From: Thermaceae bacterium
GTDB lineage: Bacteria > Deinococcota > Deinococci > Deinococcales > Marinithermaceae
Direction: 5' to 3'
DNA length: 37,576 nt
NCBI GenBank assembly: GCA_026987375.1
Contig: JALSMT010000077.1
Span: 1 to 37,576 of the forward strand
Shown here: one piece after another, positions 15,958-23,931 of the stretch
How positions within the stretch are numbered: position 1 is the stretch's first letter
Layout: each line of letters starts with the position of its first letter
Translations under genes and position numbers: made by a program
Notes under the pieces: model-generated
What the model was told of the DNA's origin: nothing
Seen by the model: the letters and a program-made list of their open reading frames with translations, nothing else
Databases searched by the model: none

Positions 15958-16893
15958 ATGAAGCGAGTCGTCAGTGTATCTATTGGGTCTTCGAAGCGAG
16001 ACGCCAGCGCCGAGGTTGAGCTGTTAGGCGAAAAGTTTTTGCTCGAGCGGGTAGGCACTGACGGAAGTTTCGAGAGGGCTATTGCTCTAATAAAGAGCTA
16101 CGACGCCGACCCAGAAGTGGCGGCCATAGGCCTGGGCGGGATCGACCTCTACCTCTACGCGGCGGGGCGGCGCTACACCATCCGCGACGCCAAAAAACTG
16201 GCGCGCGCCGCCAGCAAGACGCCGGTCGTGGACGGCTCGGGCCTCAAGCACACCCTAGAACGCAAGGTTGTCGCCGACCTGGACAAATTAATCGGCTGGC
16301 GCGGCCGCAAAGTGGTCATGACCTCGGCGGTGGACCGCTTCGGCATGGCCGAGGCGCTATGGGAGCACGGCGCCGAGATGGTTTTTGGAGACATCATCTT
16401 TGGCCTTGGCGTCAATATTCCCATCCGCACCTTGCGCGGCCTGCGCCTGCTGGCTAAGGTGCTATTACCGGTCTTTACCCAACTCCCATTTACTTGGGTT
16501 TACCCCACGGGTGAAAAACAGGAGAAGCAGATAAACGACTGGCGCAGCAAGTACTACCAGTGGGCGGACGTTATCGCCGGCGATTTTTTGTACATCAAAC
16601 GCTTCCTGCCGCCGCGCATAGACGGCAAGATAATCCTCACGAACACCACCACGGCGGACGACGTCGAGATGTTGCGGCAGCGCGGCGCGGCGATGCTGGC
16701 CACGACCACGCCGCGCCTCAACGGCCGCAGCTTCGGAACCAACGTAATGGAAGGGCTATTCGTGGCGCTGGCCGGCAAGTATCCGCTGAGCGAGCAGGAC
16801 TACCTCGATTACATAGACAAGCTGGGCCTTGGCGCCAACGTCACCAACTTTGGCGAAGAGGCCGCGATATCAGACACAGGAGGGAAACAATGA
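15958..16893 (+). CDS. Conserved protein of unclear function (labelled quinate dehydrogenase-like in related genomes)
   Basis: A 311-residue soluble alpha/beta protein. From memory, close relatives in Thermus-group genomes sit next to efp and carry the automatic name quinate 5-dehydrogenase, but I cannot see a convincing shikimate dehydrogenase active site, so that name should be treated as a label. Conserved-looking segments are VVSVSIGSSKRDASAEVELLG at the N terminus, AAIGLGGIDLYLYAAGRRY, VVDGSGLKHTLER, VVMTSAVDRFGMAEALWEHGAE (a possible nucleotide-binding strand-helix), FGDIIFGLG, KIILTNTTTADDVEML and TTPRLNGRSFGTNVMEGLF. The ATG at 15958 has a GAGAGG ribosome-binding site and follows tkt by 9 nt; its stop overlaps the efp start (ATGA). 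Tight linkage with efp suggests a role tied to basic metabolism or translation, unproven. Confidence 0.75.
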   Translation: MKRVVSVSIGSSKRDASAEVELLGEKFLLERVGTDGSFERAIALIKSYDADPEVAAIGLGGIDLYLYAAGRRYTIRDAKKLARAASKTPVVDGSGLKHTLERKVVADLDKLIGWRGRKVVMTSAVDRFGMAEALWEHGAEMVFGDIIFGLGVNIPIRTLRGLRLLAKVLLPVFTQLPFTWVYPTGEKQEKQINDWRSKYYQWADVIAGDFLYIKRFLPPRIDGKIILTNTTTADDVEMLRQRGAAMLATTTPRLNGRSFGTNVMEGLFVALAGKYPLSEQDYLDYIDKLGLGANVTNFGEEAAISDTGGKQ

Positions 16894-17447
16894 TAAGCGT
16901 TACCGATCTCAGACCCGGCACCAAAGTGGAGATGGACGGCTCCCTTTGGGAGTGTGTAGACTACCAGCACCAAAAAATCGGTCGCGGCGGCGCCAAGGTG
17001 GTCGCCAAGTTCAAGAACCTGGAAAGCGGCTCCACCGTCGAGCGCACTTTCAACTCCGGCGAAAAGCTCAACGATATTTACGTAGAGGCGCGGGAGATGC
17101 AGTACCTTTACCCGGATGGCGACGAGCTGGTGCTGATGGATTTGGAGAGTTACGAGCAATACCACGTTCCGCGTGCGGTGGTAGGCGACGTAGCCAAGTT
17201 CTTGAAGGAGGGTGTCGTCCTCATAAGCGACGTCTACCAGGGGCGCGTCATCAAGGTCGTACCTCCTACGGTCGTAGAACTCGAGGTGGTGGAGGCGCCT
17301 CCCGGAATCAAGGGCGATACCGCTTCGGGCGGCTCTAAGCCGGCTACCCTGGAGACCGGCGCCGTGGTCAACGTACCCCTCTTCGTCGAGGCCGGGCAGG
17401 TAATCAAGATAGACACCCGCAAAGGCGAGTACGCCGGTAGGGCTTAG
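16890..17447 (+). CDS. efp: Elongation factor P
   Basis: EF-P binds between the ribosomal P and E sites and relieves stalling at consecutive prolines. The 185-residue protein has the three-domain layout: KOW-like domain I with GTKVEMDGSLWECVDYQHQKIGRGGAKV, central OB domain with NSGEKLNDIYVEAREMQYLYPDGDELVLMD, and C-terminal OB domain with PPTVVELEVVEAPPGIKGDT and the EF-P signature GGSKPATLETGAVVNVPLFVE. The residue at the tip of domain I that is modified in many bacteria is Arg32 here, as in Thermus, rather than Lys. The start at 16890 follows AGGAGGG and overlaps the preceding stop by 4 nt. A much longer in-frame extension into the upstream gene was rejected. accB follows after 9 nt. Confidence 0.97.
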   Translation: MISVTDLRPGTKVEMDGSLWECVDYQHQKIGRGGAKVVAKFKNLESGSTVERTFNSGEKLNDIYVEAREMQYLYPDGDELVLMDLESYEQYHVPRAVVGDVAKFLKEGVVLISDVYQGRVIKVVPPTVVELEVVEAPPGIKGDTASGGSKPATLETGAVVNVPLFVEAGQVIKIDTRKGEYAGRA

Positions 17448-17456
17448 GAGGCAGCC

Positions 17457-17945
17457 GTGAACCCCAAAGAAGTAAAAGCAATCTTGCAGGCGATGGTTGC
17501 GACGGACACCAACGAGCTTACCCTGGAGACCCCAGATTACAAGCTCAGCGTTCGCCGCGCGGCGGCGGTTCAGCAACAGATCGCGCAACCGCTTGCTGTT
17601 GCTGCTACCCAAGAGCAAGATGTACCCCCCCAGACGCGGGCGCAGACCGCGGAGCCGCAGCAGCAAACGCCCGCCGAAAAGCCTGCGGCCTCCGACTGCC
17701 CAGGTTGTCAGGAGATAACGGCTCCCATAGTAGGCACCTTTTACCGCAAGCCGGCGCCCGATGCCGAGCCCTTCGTCAACGTTGGCGACAGGGTGGAGAA
17801 AGGGCAGGTGGTCTGCATAATCGAGGCCATGAAGCTCTTCAACGAGATCGAGTCTGAGGTGTCCGGCGTCATCAAAAAGATACTGGTAGAAGATGGCGAG
17901 CCGGTGGAGTACGGCCAGCCGCTTTTCCTGGTAGAACCGGCGTAG
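17457..17945 (+). CDS. accB: Acetyl-CoA carboxylase biotin carboxyl carrier protein
   Basis: AccB carries the biotin that is carboxylated by AccC and then donates the carboxyl group to acetyl-CoA, the first step of fatty acid synthesis. The 162-residue protein has a short N-terminal helical region ([13 protein letters not shown], with [14 protein letters not shown]), a Gln/Pro/Ala-rich mobile linker (about 38-80) and a C-terminal biotinyl domain with biotin-accepting Lys126 in [11 protein letters not shown]. The usual Met after the lysine-leucine is Phe here, a mild change. Cys81 and Cys84 (CPGC) precede the biotinyl domain. The GTG start has AGGAGG five bases upstream. accC begins 7 nt after the stop. 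Confidence 0.96.
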   Translation: MNPKEVKAILQAMVATDTNELTLETPDYKLSVRRAAAVQQQIAQPLAVAATQEQDVPPQTRAQTAEPQQQTPAEKPAASDCPGCQEITAPIVGTFYRKPAPDAEPFVNVGDRVEKGQVVCIIEAMKLFNEIESEVSGVIKKILVEDGEPVEYGQPLFLVEPA

Positions 17946-17952
17946 GCCAGCC

Positions 17953-19293
17953 ATGTTCAAGAAAGTTTTAATTGCCAACCGAGGCGAGATTGCTCTGCGC
18001 ATCGTTCGCGCGGCGCGCGAGCTGGGCGTTCGCAGCGTGGTGGTCCATTCCGAGGCGGACGCCGACAGCCTGCCGGTGCTGCTGGCGGACGAGGCCATTT
18101 GTATCGGTCCCGCCAGCGCGCAGCAGAGTTACCTGAACATCCCCAACATTCTCTCAGCCGCTATCATCAGCGGTGCCGACGCCATTCATCCCGGTTATGG
18201 TTTTCTGGCCGAAAACGCCCAGTTCGCCGAGATGATTGCCGAGCACGGGGTGACCTTCATAGGTCCCACGCCCGAAAACATGCGCATGCTCGGCGACAAG
18301 GCGACGGCGCGCCGCATCGCCCGCGAAGCCGGGGTTCCCGTAGTGCCAGGTACGGACGCGCTCGAGAGCGTCGCCGAGGCGCTGGCGGCGGCGGCGCAGA
18401 TAGGCTACCCGGTCATCCTCAAGGCCTCGGCGGGCGGTGGCGGTAGGGGTATGAGGGTCGTACATACCCCCGACGGCCTAGAAAACGCGGTACTGCAGGC
18501 CAAGGAGGAGGCTCGCGCCGCCTTCGGCAATCCGGAGATATACCTCGAAAAATACGTCGAAGAGCCCAAACACGTCGAGGTACAGGTTCTCGGTGACGGC
18601 AAAAAGGTGGTGCACCTGTGGGAGCGTGACTGCTCCATCCAGCGACGCCACCAGAAACTCTTGGAAGAGGCGCCGTCCACCCTGCCGCAGGAGGTGAGGC
18701 GCGGCCTCACCGGCGCGGCGGTCAAACTGGCCAAGCACATCAATTACCAGTCTGCGGGGACCCTAGAGTTCCTGGTGGATCGCGAGGGAAATTACTACTT
18801 CATCGAGATGAATACCCGTATCCAGGTAGAGCACCCGGTCACCGAGATGATTACCGGCGTAGACCTGGTGGCGGAGCAGTTCCGGATAGCCGCTGGAGAA
18901 GGGTTGCGCCTCAAACAGAAGGACATCATTTCGCGCGGCCACGCGATAGAGGCCCGCATCAACGCGGAAGACCCGGATCGCAACTTCCGTCCCTCGATAG
19001 GTAAGGTGGAAACGGTGCTATGGCCGGGCGGTACCGGGGTTAGGGTAGACTCTCACCTTTACACCGGTTACGAGATCCCCAGCCACTACGACTCGCTGTT
19101 GGGCAAGGTCATAGTCTGGGCCGAAGACCGCCAGGCGGCTATCAAGCGAATGCAGCGCGCGCTTGGTGAGGCCGTAGTGGATGGGCCCGGCCTTAAAACT
19201 ACGATTCCCTTCCACAAGAAAGTTTTGGACAACGCTTTCTTCCGACGCGGTGCGATATATACCAACTTCATCGCCCGGAGGATGTCGGAGTAG
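17953..19293 (+). CDS. accC: Acetyl-CoA carboxylase, biotin carboxylase subunit
   Basis: AccC uses ATP and bicarbonate to carboxylate the biotin of AccB. The 446-residue length is typical. Seen in order: N-terminal biotin carboxylase domain starting FKKVLIANRGEIALRIVRAARELG and HPGYGFLAENAQFA; ATP-grasp glycine-rich loop KASAGGGGRGMRVV; EKYVEEPKHVEVQVLGD; the ERDCSIQRRHQKLLEEAPS motif; the catalytic EMNTRIQVEHPVTEMITGVDLV; and the C-terminal domain with GHAIEARINAEDP. The gene is one operon with efp and accB. The carboxyltransferase genes accA and accD are not in the window. Confidence 0.97.
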   Translation: MFKKVLIANRGEIALRIVRAARELGVRSVVVHSEADADSLPVLLADEAICIGPASAQQSYLNIPNILSAAIISGADAIHPGYGFLAENAQFAEMIAEHGVTFIGPTPENMRMLGDKATARRIAREAGVPVVPGTDALESVAEALAAAAQIGYPVILKASAGGGGRGMRVVHTPDGLENAVLQAKEEARAAFGNPEIYLEKYVEEPKHVEVQVLGDGKKVVHLWERDCSIQRRHQKLLEEAPSTLPQEVRRGLTGAAVKLAKHINYQSAGTLEFLVDREGNYYFIEMNTRIQVEHPVTEMITGVDLVAEQFRIAAGEGLRLKQKDIISRGHAIEARINAEDPDRNFRPSIGKVETVLWPGGTGVRVDSHLYTGYEIPSHYDSLLGKVIVWAEDRQAAIKRMQRALGEAVVDGPGLKTTIPFHKKVLDNAFFRRGAIYTNFIARRMSE

Positions 19294-19304
19294 CGGGGCT
19301 GCGG

Positions 19305-19310
19305 TAGAGT
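19305..19310 (+). promoter_or_regulatory. -10 box of the asp23-nusB-folD unit, leaderless-type
   Basis: TAGAGT (19305-19310) lies 6 nt before the ATG at 19317. There is no ribosome-binding site and no clear -35 box. It is the same hexamer and spacing as in front of the GNAT gene. Confidence 0.6.
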
Positions 19311-19316
19311 GATAGT

Positions 19317-19652
19317 ATGGCTGATTACGAGCTTAGCGACTCGGCGATTATAGAGATCATCTCGATTACCCTCGAAGGAGTGAGCGGTCTGCGATTGGCG
19401 TCTGGGGGCGGCCGCAGCGTGGGCGACGTACTGTCGGGCCGCCGCGGCAAGCCGGTGCGCATTAGCCGCGACGGCGGCAAACTGCAGGTGGAACTACAGC
19501 TGGCGGCTAGCTACGGCCTACCTCTGCGCGAACTGGGGGCGCGGGCGCAACGAGCTGTTTACGACGTTCTGACGGCTACGACGGGCCTCAAAGTAGAGGC
19601 GGTTGACGTGGTTTTCGTTGACGTTCTCGCCGAGGAGGAAGATGCGGCGTAA
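19317..19652 (+). CDS. Asp23/Gls24 family envelope stress response protein
   Basis: This 111-residue small protein belongs to the Asp23/Gls24 (DUF322) family: DSAIIEIISITLEGVSGLRL at the N terminus, a central VELQLAASYGLPLRELGARAQRAVYDVLTATTGLKVEAVDVVFVDV at the C terminus. In Gram-positive bacteria members coat the membrane near the cell wall; in many genomes an Asp23-like gene sits between accC and nusB, as here. Its loss or gain of function in this lineage is unknown. The ATG is 6 nt after a TAGAGT box. The last 11 nt overlap nusB. Confidence 0.9.
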   Translation: MADYELSDSAIIEIISITLEGVSGLRLASGGGRSVGDVLSGRRGKPVRISRDGGKLQVELQLAASYGLPLRELGARAQRAVYDVLTATTGLKVEAVDVVFVDVLAEEEDAA

Positions 19653-20076
19653 GGCGCGCGAACTGGCGTTTCGGGCCCTCTTTGAACACGCCCAGGGAGA
19701 CGTACCGCTTGAGGAGGCTTGGCGGCACGCCCTGGCGGAGCAGGAGGCGCCTTTGGACAGCGAGGGCTTGGAGTTTGCGCGCAAGTTGCTGACCGGTTAC
19801 GAAAAGCGCGCCGCACGGGTTGACGAGGCTCTGAAGCTGACCGTGGAGGGTTGGGACTTTAATCAGATGTCCAAGACCGATCTTGCCGTTTTGCGACTGG
19901 CTACCTACGAAACCCTCTACGAAGACACCCCCTATCCACCGCTATTCGAGGTGGCGGTCAAGATAGCCGGTAAGTTTGGCGGAGAGGACTCGGGAAAATT
20001 CGTAAATGGAGTGCTGGCCAGGTTGAAGAAGCGCATCGAGGCCGGAGAGCTGGCGGTCGTTCCCAAGAAAGACTGA
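19642..20076 (+). CDS. nusB: Transcription antitermination factor NusB
   Basis: NusB binds boxA RNA with S10 (NusE) to suppress termination in rRNA operons. The 144-residue all-helical protein begins RRKARELAFRALFEHAQGD and has the conserved C-terminal core KTDLAVLRLATYETLYEDTPYPPLFEVAVKIAGKFGGEDSGKFVNGVLARL. The ATG at 19642, preceded by GAGGAGG, is chosen; an in-frame ATG 39 nt earlier would lack a ribosome-binding site and add unconserved residues. It overlaps the Asp23 gene by 11 nt, and folD begins 15 nt after its stop. Confidence 0.95.
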   Translation: MRRKARELAFRALFEHAQGDVPLEEAWRHALAEQEAPLDSEGLEFARKLLTGYEKRAARVDEALKLTVEGWDFNQMSKTDLAVLRLATYETLYEDTPYPPLFEVAVKIAGKFGGEDSGKFVNGVLARLKKRIEAGELAVVPKKD

Positions 20077-20091
20077 GAGAATGGAGACAAT

Positions 20092-20925
20092 ATGCCGTTG
20101 CGGATGAAGGGTCGCGAGGTGGCGCAGTCAGTCTACCAGCAGCTGCGCGAGCAGATGCGAGGGTTGACGTTTACTCCCTCTCTGCGCGTCGTGCGCTTGG
20201 GGCGAGACCCCGCCTCAGTCTCGTATACCCGCCTTAAGGACAAGCGTGCGCGCGAACTCGGTCTGGACAGCAAGGTTTTAGAGTTGCCGGCGGCCACCAG
20301 CCAGCAAGAGCTGCTGGCCTTGATAACAGAGCTCAACGCCGCGGCGGAGGTAGACGGAATCCTCGTGCAGCTGCCGTTGCCCGAGCACATCGATGAAGGC
20401 AGTGTCATCGAGGCTATATCTCCAGAAAAGGACGTGGATGGTTTTCATCCCTATAACGTAGGGCGTCTCTGGGCCGGTAAGGAGACGCTCGAGCCCTGCA
20501 CACCGGCGGGCATCCTGCGAATTCTCGACCACTACCAGATAGACTTAGCGGGTATGGAGGCGGTAATAGTAGGACGCAGCAACATAGTCGGCAAGCCGCT
20601 GGCGGCCATGCTGCTTTCACGTAACGCCACGGTGACGATAGCGCATTCGCGCACCCGCGAGCTGGCGGATGTGACCCGCCGCGCCGAGCTGCTGGTGGCG
20701 GCGGTGGGCAGAGCCAGGTTCATAAAAGCCGAGATGGTTCGCCAGGGTGCGGTATTAATCGACGTCGGCATCAATAGGGTCGACGATAAACTGGTTGGGG
20801 ACGTAGATCCGGCGGCGCGCGAGCTCAGCCGCGCTTATACGCCCGTACCCGGAGGCGTGGGGCCCATGACGGTGGCCATGCTCCTCGCCAATACCGTTAA
20901 GGCTGCGCTGAGAAGGAGACGATGA
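20092..20925 (+). CDS. folD: Bifunctional methylene-THF dehydrogenase/cyclohydrolase
   Basis: FolD interconverts 5,10-methylene- and 10-formyl-tetrahydrofolate using NADP, supplying formyl groups for purines and fMet-tRNA. The 277-residue protein has SYTRLKDKRARELG with Tyr45 and catalytic Lys49, GILVQLPLPEHID, PEKDVDGFHPYNVG, the NADP-binding GRSNIVGKPLAAMLL, and the closing TPVPGGVGPMTVAMLLANT. A GGAG ribosome-binding site precedes the ATG. The stop overlaps the next start (ATGA). It links with the glycine cleavage genes further downstream, which produce methylene-THF. Confidence 0.97.
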   Translation: MPLRMKGREVAQSVYQQLREQMRGLTFTPSLRVVRLGRDPASVSYTRLKDKRARELGLDSKVLELPAATSQQELLALITELNAAAEVDGILVQLPLPEHIDEGSVIEAISPEKDVDGFHPYNVGRLWAGKETLEPCTPAGILRILDHYQIDLAGMEAVIVGRSNIVGKPLAAMLLSRNATVTIAHSRTRELADVTRRAELLVAAVGRARFIKAEMVRQGAVLIDVGINRVDDKLVGDVDPAARELSRAYTPVPGGVGPMTVAMLLANTVKAALRRRR

Positions 20926-21374
20926 GCGAGATACTGCAAAACAAGGCGCTGGTGGCCGCCCTGGCCGCCAACTTCAGCGCACAGTTTATCAAGTTGTTCG
21001 TCTACTACCTTCTCGAGCGGCGCTGGTCCTGGGAGAGGATGTTGGAATCAGGTGGTATGCCCAGCAGCCACTCCGCCATGGTAGCAGGTCTGGCCACCAG
21101 CGTAGGGGCGCTTGCGGGCTGGAACAGCAACGTTTTTGCCGTCTCCTTGGTGCTGGCTTTGATAGTGATGTACGACGCCACCGGTATCCGTCGCGCCGCC
21201 GGGCAGCAAGCCCAACTCCTCAACGACCTGGTTGAAGAGCTGCGCACGGTATTGCACGAAGGCTTCAAACCCAACCCGCTGAAGGAACTGTTAGGGCATA
21301 CTTATTTGGAGGTCGGCGCGGGAGCCACCTTGGGGGTGGGCGTGGCCTTGTGGATACTCAGGGTATGGCGCTAG
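20922..21374 (+). CDS. Divergent PAP2 family (YuiD/DUF212) membrane protein
   Basis: A 150-residue membrane protein of the DUF212/YuiD type, distantly related to PAP2 phosphatases. The family signature is clear: SGGMPSSHSAMVAGLATSVG (the PAP2-like SxSxH-type loop), VMYDATGIRRAAGQQAQLLNDLVEEL, and a C-terminal GHTYLEVGAGATLGVGVALW. Three or four hydrophobic helices are visible (about 7-28, 50-70, 71-92, 128-148). Its substrate is unknown; a lipid or polyprenyl phosphate phosphatase activity is suggested by the fold only. It starts inside the folD stop codon (ATGA). Confidence 0.9.
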   Translation: MSEILQNKALVAALAANFSAQFIKLFVYYLLERRWSWERMLESGGMPSSHSAMVAGLATSVGALAGWNSNVFAVSLVLALIVMYDATGIRRAAGQQAQLLNDLVEELRTVLHEGFKPNPLKELLGHTYLEVGAGATLGVGVALWILRVWR

Positions 21375-21445
21375 CGCTTTTGGGGTAAACTTGTCCCTTC
21401 CCGCATCTGATAACATTGAACCGAGTATAAGACTAGGGGGTTGGT

Positions 21446-23491
21446 ATGCTGACACCGTTGGAGAAAATCTTATTCGTCTTGGCGTTGGCGCTCTCGGGTT
21501 ACTTTGGCGGAATCGGATTTTACCGCATCTTCCGCGCGGTCACGCGCGGGAAGCCGTCGCCCGCGCGTCTGAAGAATCTTCCGGAGAGGTTCGGGCGCGC
21601 ACTGTGGCTTTTTATCACGCAACAAACGGTATTCAAACGCCGCCCCGTAATCTCCACTTTGCACGCCATGACCTTCTACGGTTTTATGTACTACCTGCTG
21701 GTCAACGTGGTGGACGTTTTAGAGGGTATGGCCGGCCTGCACGCCGTTGGGGGCTGGTGGAACTTATACAACGTTCTCGCGGACCTGCTAACGGCCTCGG
21801 TGCTGGTCGGTATCGTCGGTTTCATGATCCGCCGCTTTGCTTTGCCCGCGCCGGAGCTGACCTTCAACCCCAGGGTAAAACTGCACGAAAAGGTGCCAGC
21901 GGGCATCCCGCGGGACTCCGCCATAGTCGGGGCTTTCATCATCTTTCACGTCGGCTCGCGGTTGCTCTCCAAGGCGGCGCAGTTGGCCCGCGAAGGCGCG
22001 GATCCGTACCAGCCCATAGCCTCGGCCGTCGCCGGCGTTTTTGCGGGGCTCGGCCAGCACGGACAGATCGTCGCCGAGCACGTTTTCTGGTGGTTCGCCA
22101 TCGGTTCTATTCTCGCCTTCATCCCCTATTTCCCACGGAGCAAGCATATCCACTTAGCGGTATCGCTCTTCAAGCTGGCCTTCCGCGCCGATAAACCCGG
22201 TGTGCTCGAGCCCATCGACTTTGAAGACGAATCTGCCGAATCCTTTGGCGTCGCCAAGCTCGAAGATTTTTCCTGGCCGCGCCTGATAGATCCTTACGCC
22301 TGCATCATGTGCAACCGCTGTGCTGACGTCTGCCCCGCCAACGTCACCGGCAAGTCTCTCAACCCGGCGGCGCTGATAATCAACGAGCGCTACGAGTTCA
22401 ACGACATTCTGCCGGCCTTCGCCGCCGGCGAGGCCAGCCCCCGCCCCTTGCTGGAGTACGCCCTCGACGCCGATGCGCTGTGGTCGTGCACCACCTGCTT
22501 GGCCTGTATCGACGTTTGCCCCGTGGGCAACGAGCAGATGCTGCACCTGGTGGACATCCGCCGCGAGCGGGTACTGATGGAGGGAGATTTCCCAGCCGAG
22601 CTGCAAAACGCCTTCCGCGGCATGGAGCGCGCCGGCAACCCCTGGGGCATTGGCCAGGAGAAGCGCCTCGACTGGGCCAAAGACCTTGATTTTGAGGTGC
22701 CCACGACAGCCGAAAACCCCCACCCCGAGGTTCTCTACTGGGTGGGTTGCGCCGCCAGTTACGACCCGCGGGCGCAGAAGATAGCCCGCAGCATGGCCGA
22801 GATCTTGAACGCCGCCGGCGTGGACTGGGCGGTGCTGGGCACGCGCGAGAAGTGCACCGGCGACTCGGCGCGGCGTGCGGGCAACGAATACCTCTTCTTC
22901 CAACTGGCCACCGAAAACGTGGCCGCCCTGAACGAGGTGGCCGCCAAAAAGATAGTCACCACCTGCCCTCATTGCATGCATACCATAGGTAACGAGTACC
23001 CGCAGTTCGGCGGCGAGTACCAGGTGGTTCACCACAGCCAGTTCATCGAAGAGCTGATAGCCCAAGGCAAGCTCGACGTCAAACCTTTCGACGCTGGTCA
23101 TAAGGCCACCTTCCACGATCCCTGCTACCTGGGCCGCCACAACGGCGAGTACGAAGCCCCGCGCGACGTCGTCAGCAGCCTGGGCTTCATCTTGGAAGAG
23201 CCCGACCGCAATCGCGACAACGGCTTTTGTTGCGGCGCCGGCGGCGCTCAGTTTTGGAAGGAAGAGGCAGAAGGCGCGGAGCGGATTCCCGAGAACCGCT
23301 ACCGCGAGCTGTTAGGAACCGGCGCCGAGGTTGTAGCTACCGCCTGCCCCTTCTGCACCCAGATGTTCGAGAGCGAAGCGGCCGCCGATGAAGGCAAGAG
23401 CGTGGCGGTGCGCGACATAGCTGAGCTGGTCGCGGAGGAACTGCGCAAGAAGCGGGCTTATTTGGGTAGCTCTCAGCCGCTGCTGGGCTGA
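21446..23491 (+). CDS. Membrane-bound HdrDE-like iron-sulfur oxidoreductase
   Basis: A 681-residue fusion of a cytochrome b-like membrane domain with a heterodisulfide reductase D-like soluble domain. The N-terminal part has about five transmembrane helices (for example 8-30, 70-93, 112-130, 160-178, 205-228) with candidate haem histidines in STLHAMTFYGF, AFIIFHVG and VAEHVFWWF. Two 4Fe-4S clusters are bound by C286/C289/C292/C296 and C348/C351/C354/C358. Two CCG (cysteine-rich) domains follow, with VGCAASYDPRAQ, CTGDSARR and TTCPHCMHT in the first and HDPCYLGRHN, FCCGAGGAQFW and ACPFCTQMF in the second. Family members pass electrons between quinol and cytosolic partners such as electron-transfer flavoproteins or thiol/disulfides; the partner here is not encoded nearby. 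A TATAAG box (21426-21431) and an AGGGGG site precede the start. Confidence 0.9.
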   Translation: MLTPLEKILFVLALALSGYFGGIGFYRIFRAVTRGKPSPARLKNLPERFGRALWLFITQQTVFKRRPVISTLHAMTFYGFMYYLLVNVVDVLEGMAGLHAVGGWWNLYNVLADLLTASVLVGIVGFMIRRFALPAPELTFNPRVKLHEKVPAGIPRDSAIVGAFIIFHVGSRLLSKAAQLAREGADPYQPIASAVAGVFAGLGQHGQIVAEHVFWWFAIGSILAFIPYFPRSKHIHLAVSLFKLAFRADKPGVLEPIDFEDESAESFGVAKLEDFSWPRLIDPYACIMCNRCADVCPANVTGKSLNPAALIINERYEFNDILPAFAAGEASPRPLLEYALDADALWSCTTCLACIDVCPVGNEQMLHLVDIRRERVLMEGDFPAELQNAFRGMERAGNPWGIGQEKRLDWAKDLDFEVPTTAENPHPEVLYWVGCAASYDPRAQKIARSMAEILNAAGVDWAVLGTREKCTGDSARRAGNEYLFFQLATENVAALNEVAAKKIVTTCPHCMHTIGNEYPQFGGEYQVVHHSQFIEELIAQGKLDVKPFDAGHKATFHDPCYLGRHNGEYEAPRDVVSSLGFILEEPDRNRDNGFCCGAGGAQFWKEEAEGAERIPENRYRELLGTGAEVVATACPFCTQMFESEAAADEGKSVAVRDIAELVAEELRKKRAYLGSSQPLLG

Positions 23492-23513
23492 GCCTCGGCC
23501 GGGATAAGGGTCT

Positions 23514-23541
23514 ATACTTGAGTATCCCACTTGGGTATACT
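23514..23541. promoter_or_regulatory. Promoter with imperfect inverted repeat before the DUF59 gene
   Basis: TATACT occurs at 23514-23519 and again at 23536-23541; the second lies 6 nt before the ATG at 23548. Between them AGTATCCCA and TGGGTATACT form an inverted repeat with a single-base bulge that overlaps the proximal -10 box. It could be an operator; no regulator is identified. Confidence 0.5.
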
Positions 23542-23547
23542 ATCCCC

Positions 23548-23913
23548 ATGAGCGAGCAGACCCAAAGCGGCTCCAGCGCTGCCGCAGAAGCTAGTCAGTT
23601 GCCGAGCAAAGAGCAGATACTCGAGGCCCTCAAGGTCGTGAAGGACCCAGAGATACCCATCAACATCGTCGATTTGGGCCTCATTTACGACGTCGATATC
23701 AAGCCCAATGGCATGGTGGCGATCGACATGACGCTGACGGCAATCGGTTGTCCGGTGCAGGACATGATAAAGGCTGACGTCGAGCTTGCGGTAATGCGCC
23801 TGCCGGGGGTGAAGGGCGTAGACGTAGATTTCGTCTGGAGTCCCCCCTGGACTCCAGCCAAGATGAGCGAAGAAGGCAAAAAGCAGATGCGCATGTTCGG
23901 CTTCAACGTTTGA
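23548..23913 (+). CDS. DUF59 (MIP18/SufT/PaaD-like) protein
   Basis: A 121-residue protein of the DUF59 family, which takes part in Fe-S cluster carriage or maturation (SufT, MIP18) or in phenylacetate oxygenase assembly (PaaD). The domain spans about residues 20-105: ILEALKVVKDPEIPINIVDLGLIYDVDI, IDMTLTAIGCPVQDMIKADVELAVMRLPGV, VDVDFVWSPPWTPAKMSEEGKKQMRMFGF. The conserved DPEIPxNIVDLGL and the TxxGCP Cys are intact. No paa genes are nearby, so an Fe-S maturation role is more likely, in keeping with the upstream iron-sulfur oxidoreductase gene. The ATG at 23548 fits the TATACT box 6 nt upstream; an earlier in-frame start would lie inside the promoter. A strong terminator follows. Confidence 0.9.
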   Translation: MSEQTQSGSSAAAEASQLPSKEQILEALKVVKDPEIPINIVDLGLIYDVDIKPNGMVAIDMTLTAIGCPVQDMIKADVELAVMRLPGVKGVDVDFVWSPPWTPAKMSEEGKKQMRMFGFNV

Positions 23914-23931
23914 GAGGTATTCGACCTCATA

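Noticed and set aside
16809-18098. 429-residue minus-strand frame
   Set aside because: Antisense to efp, accB and the start of accC; product is low-complexity and has no recognisable motif.
21391-22194. 267-residue plus-strand frame overlapping the Fe-S protein
   Set aside because: Out of frame with the real gene's conserved residues and rich in Arg/Gly/Pro, typical of a shifted frame.
22154-23140. 328-residue minus-strand frame
   Set aside because: Antisense to the Fe-S oxidoreductase, which carries intact CxxCxxCxxxCP and CCG motifs.
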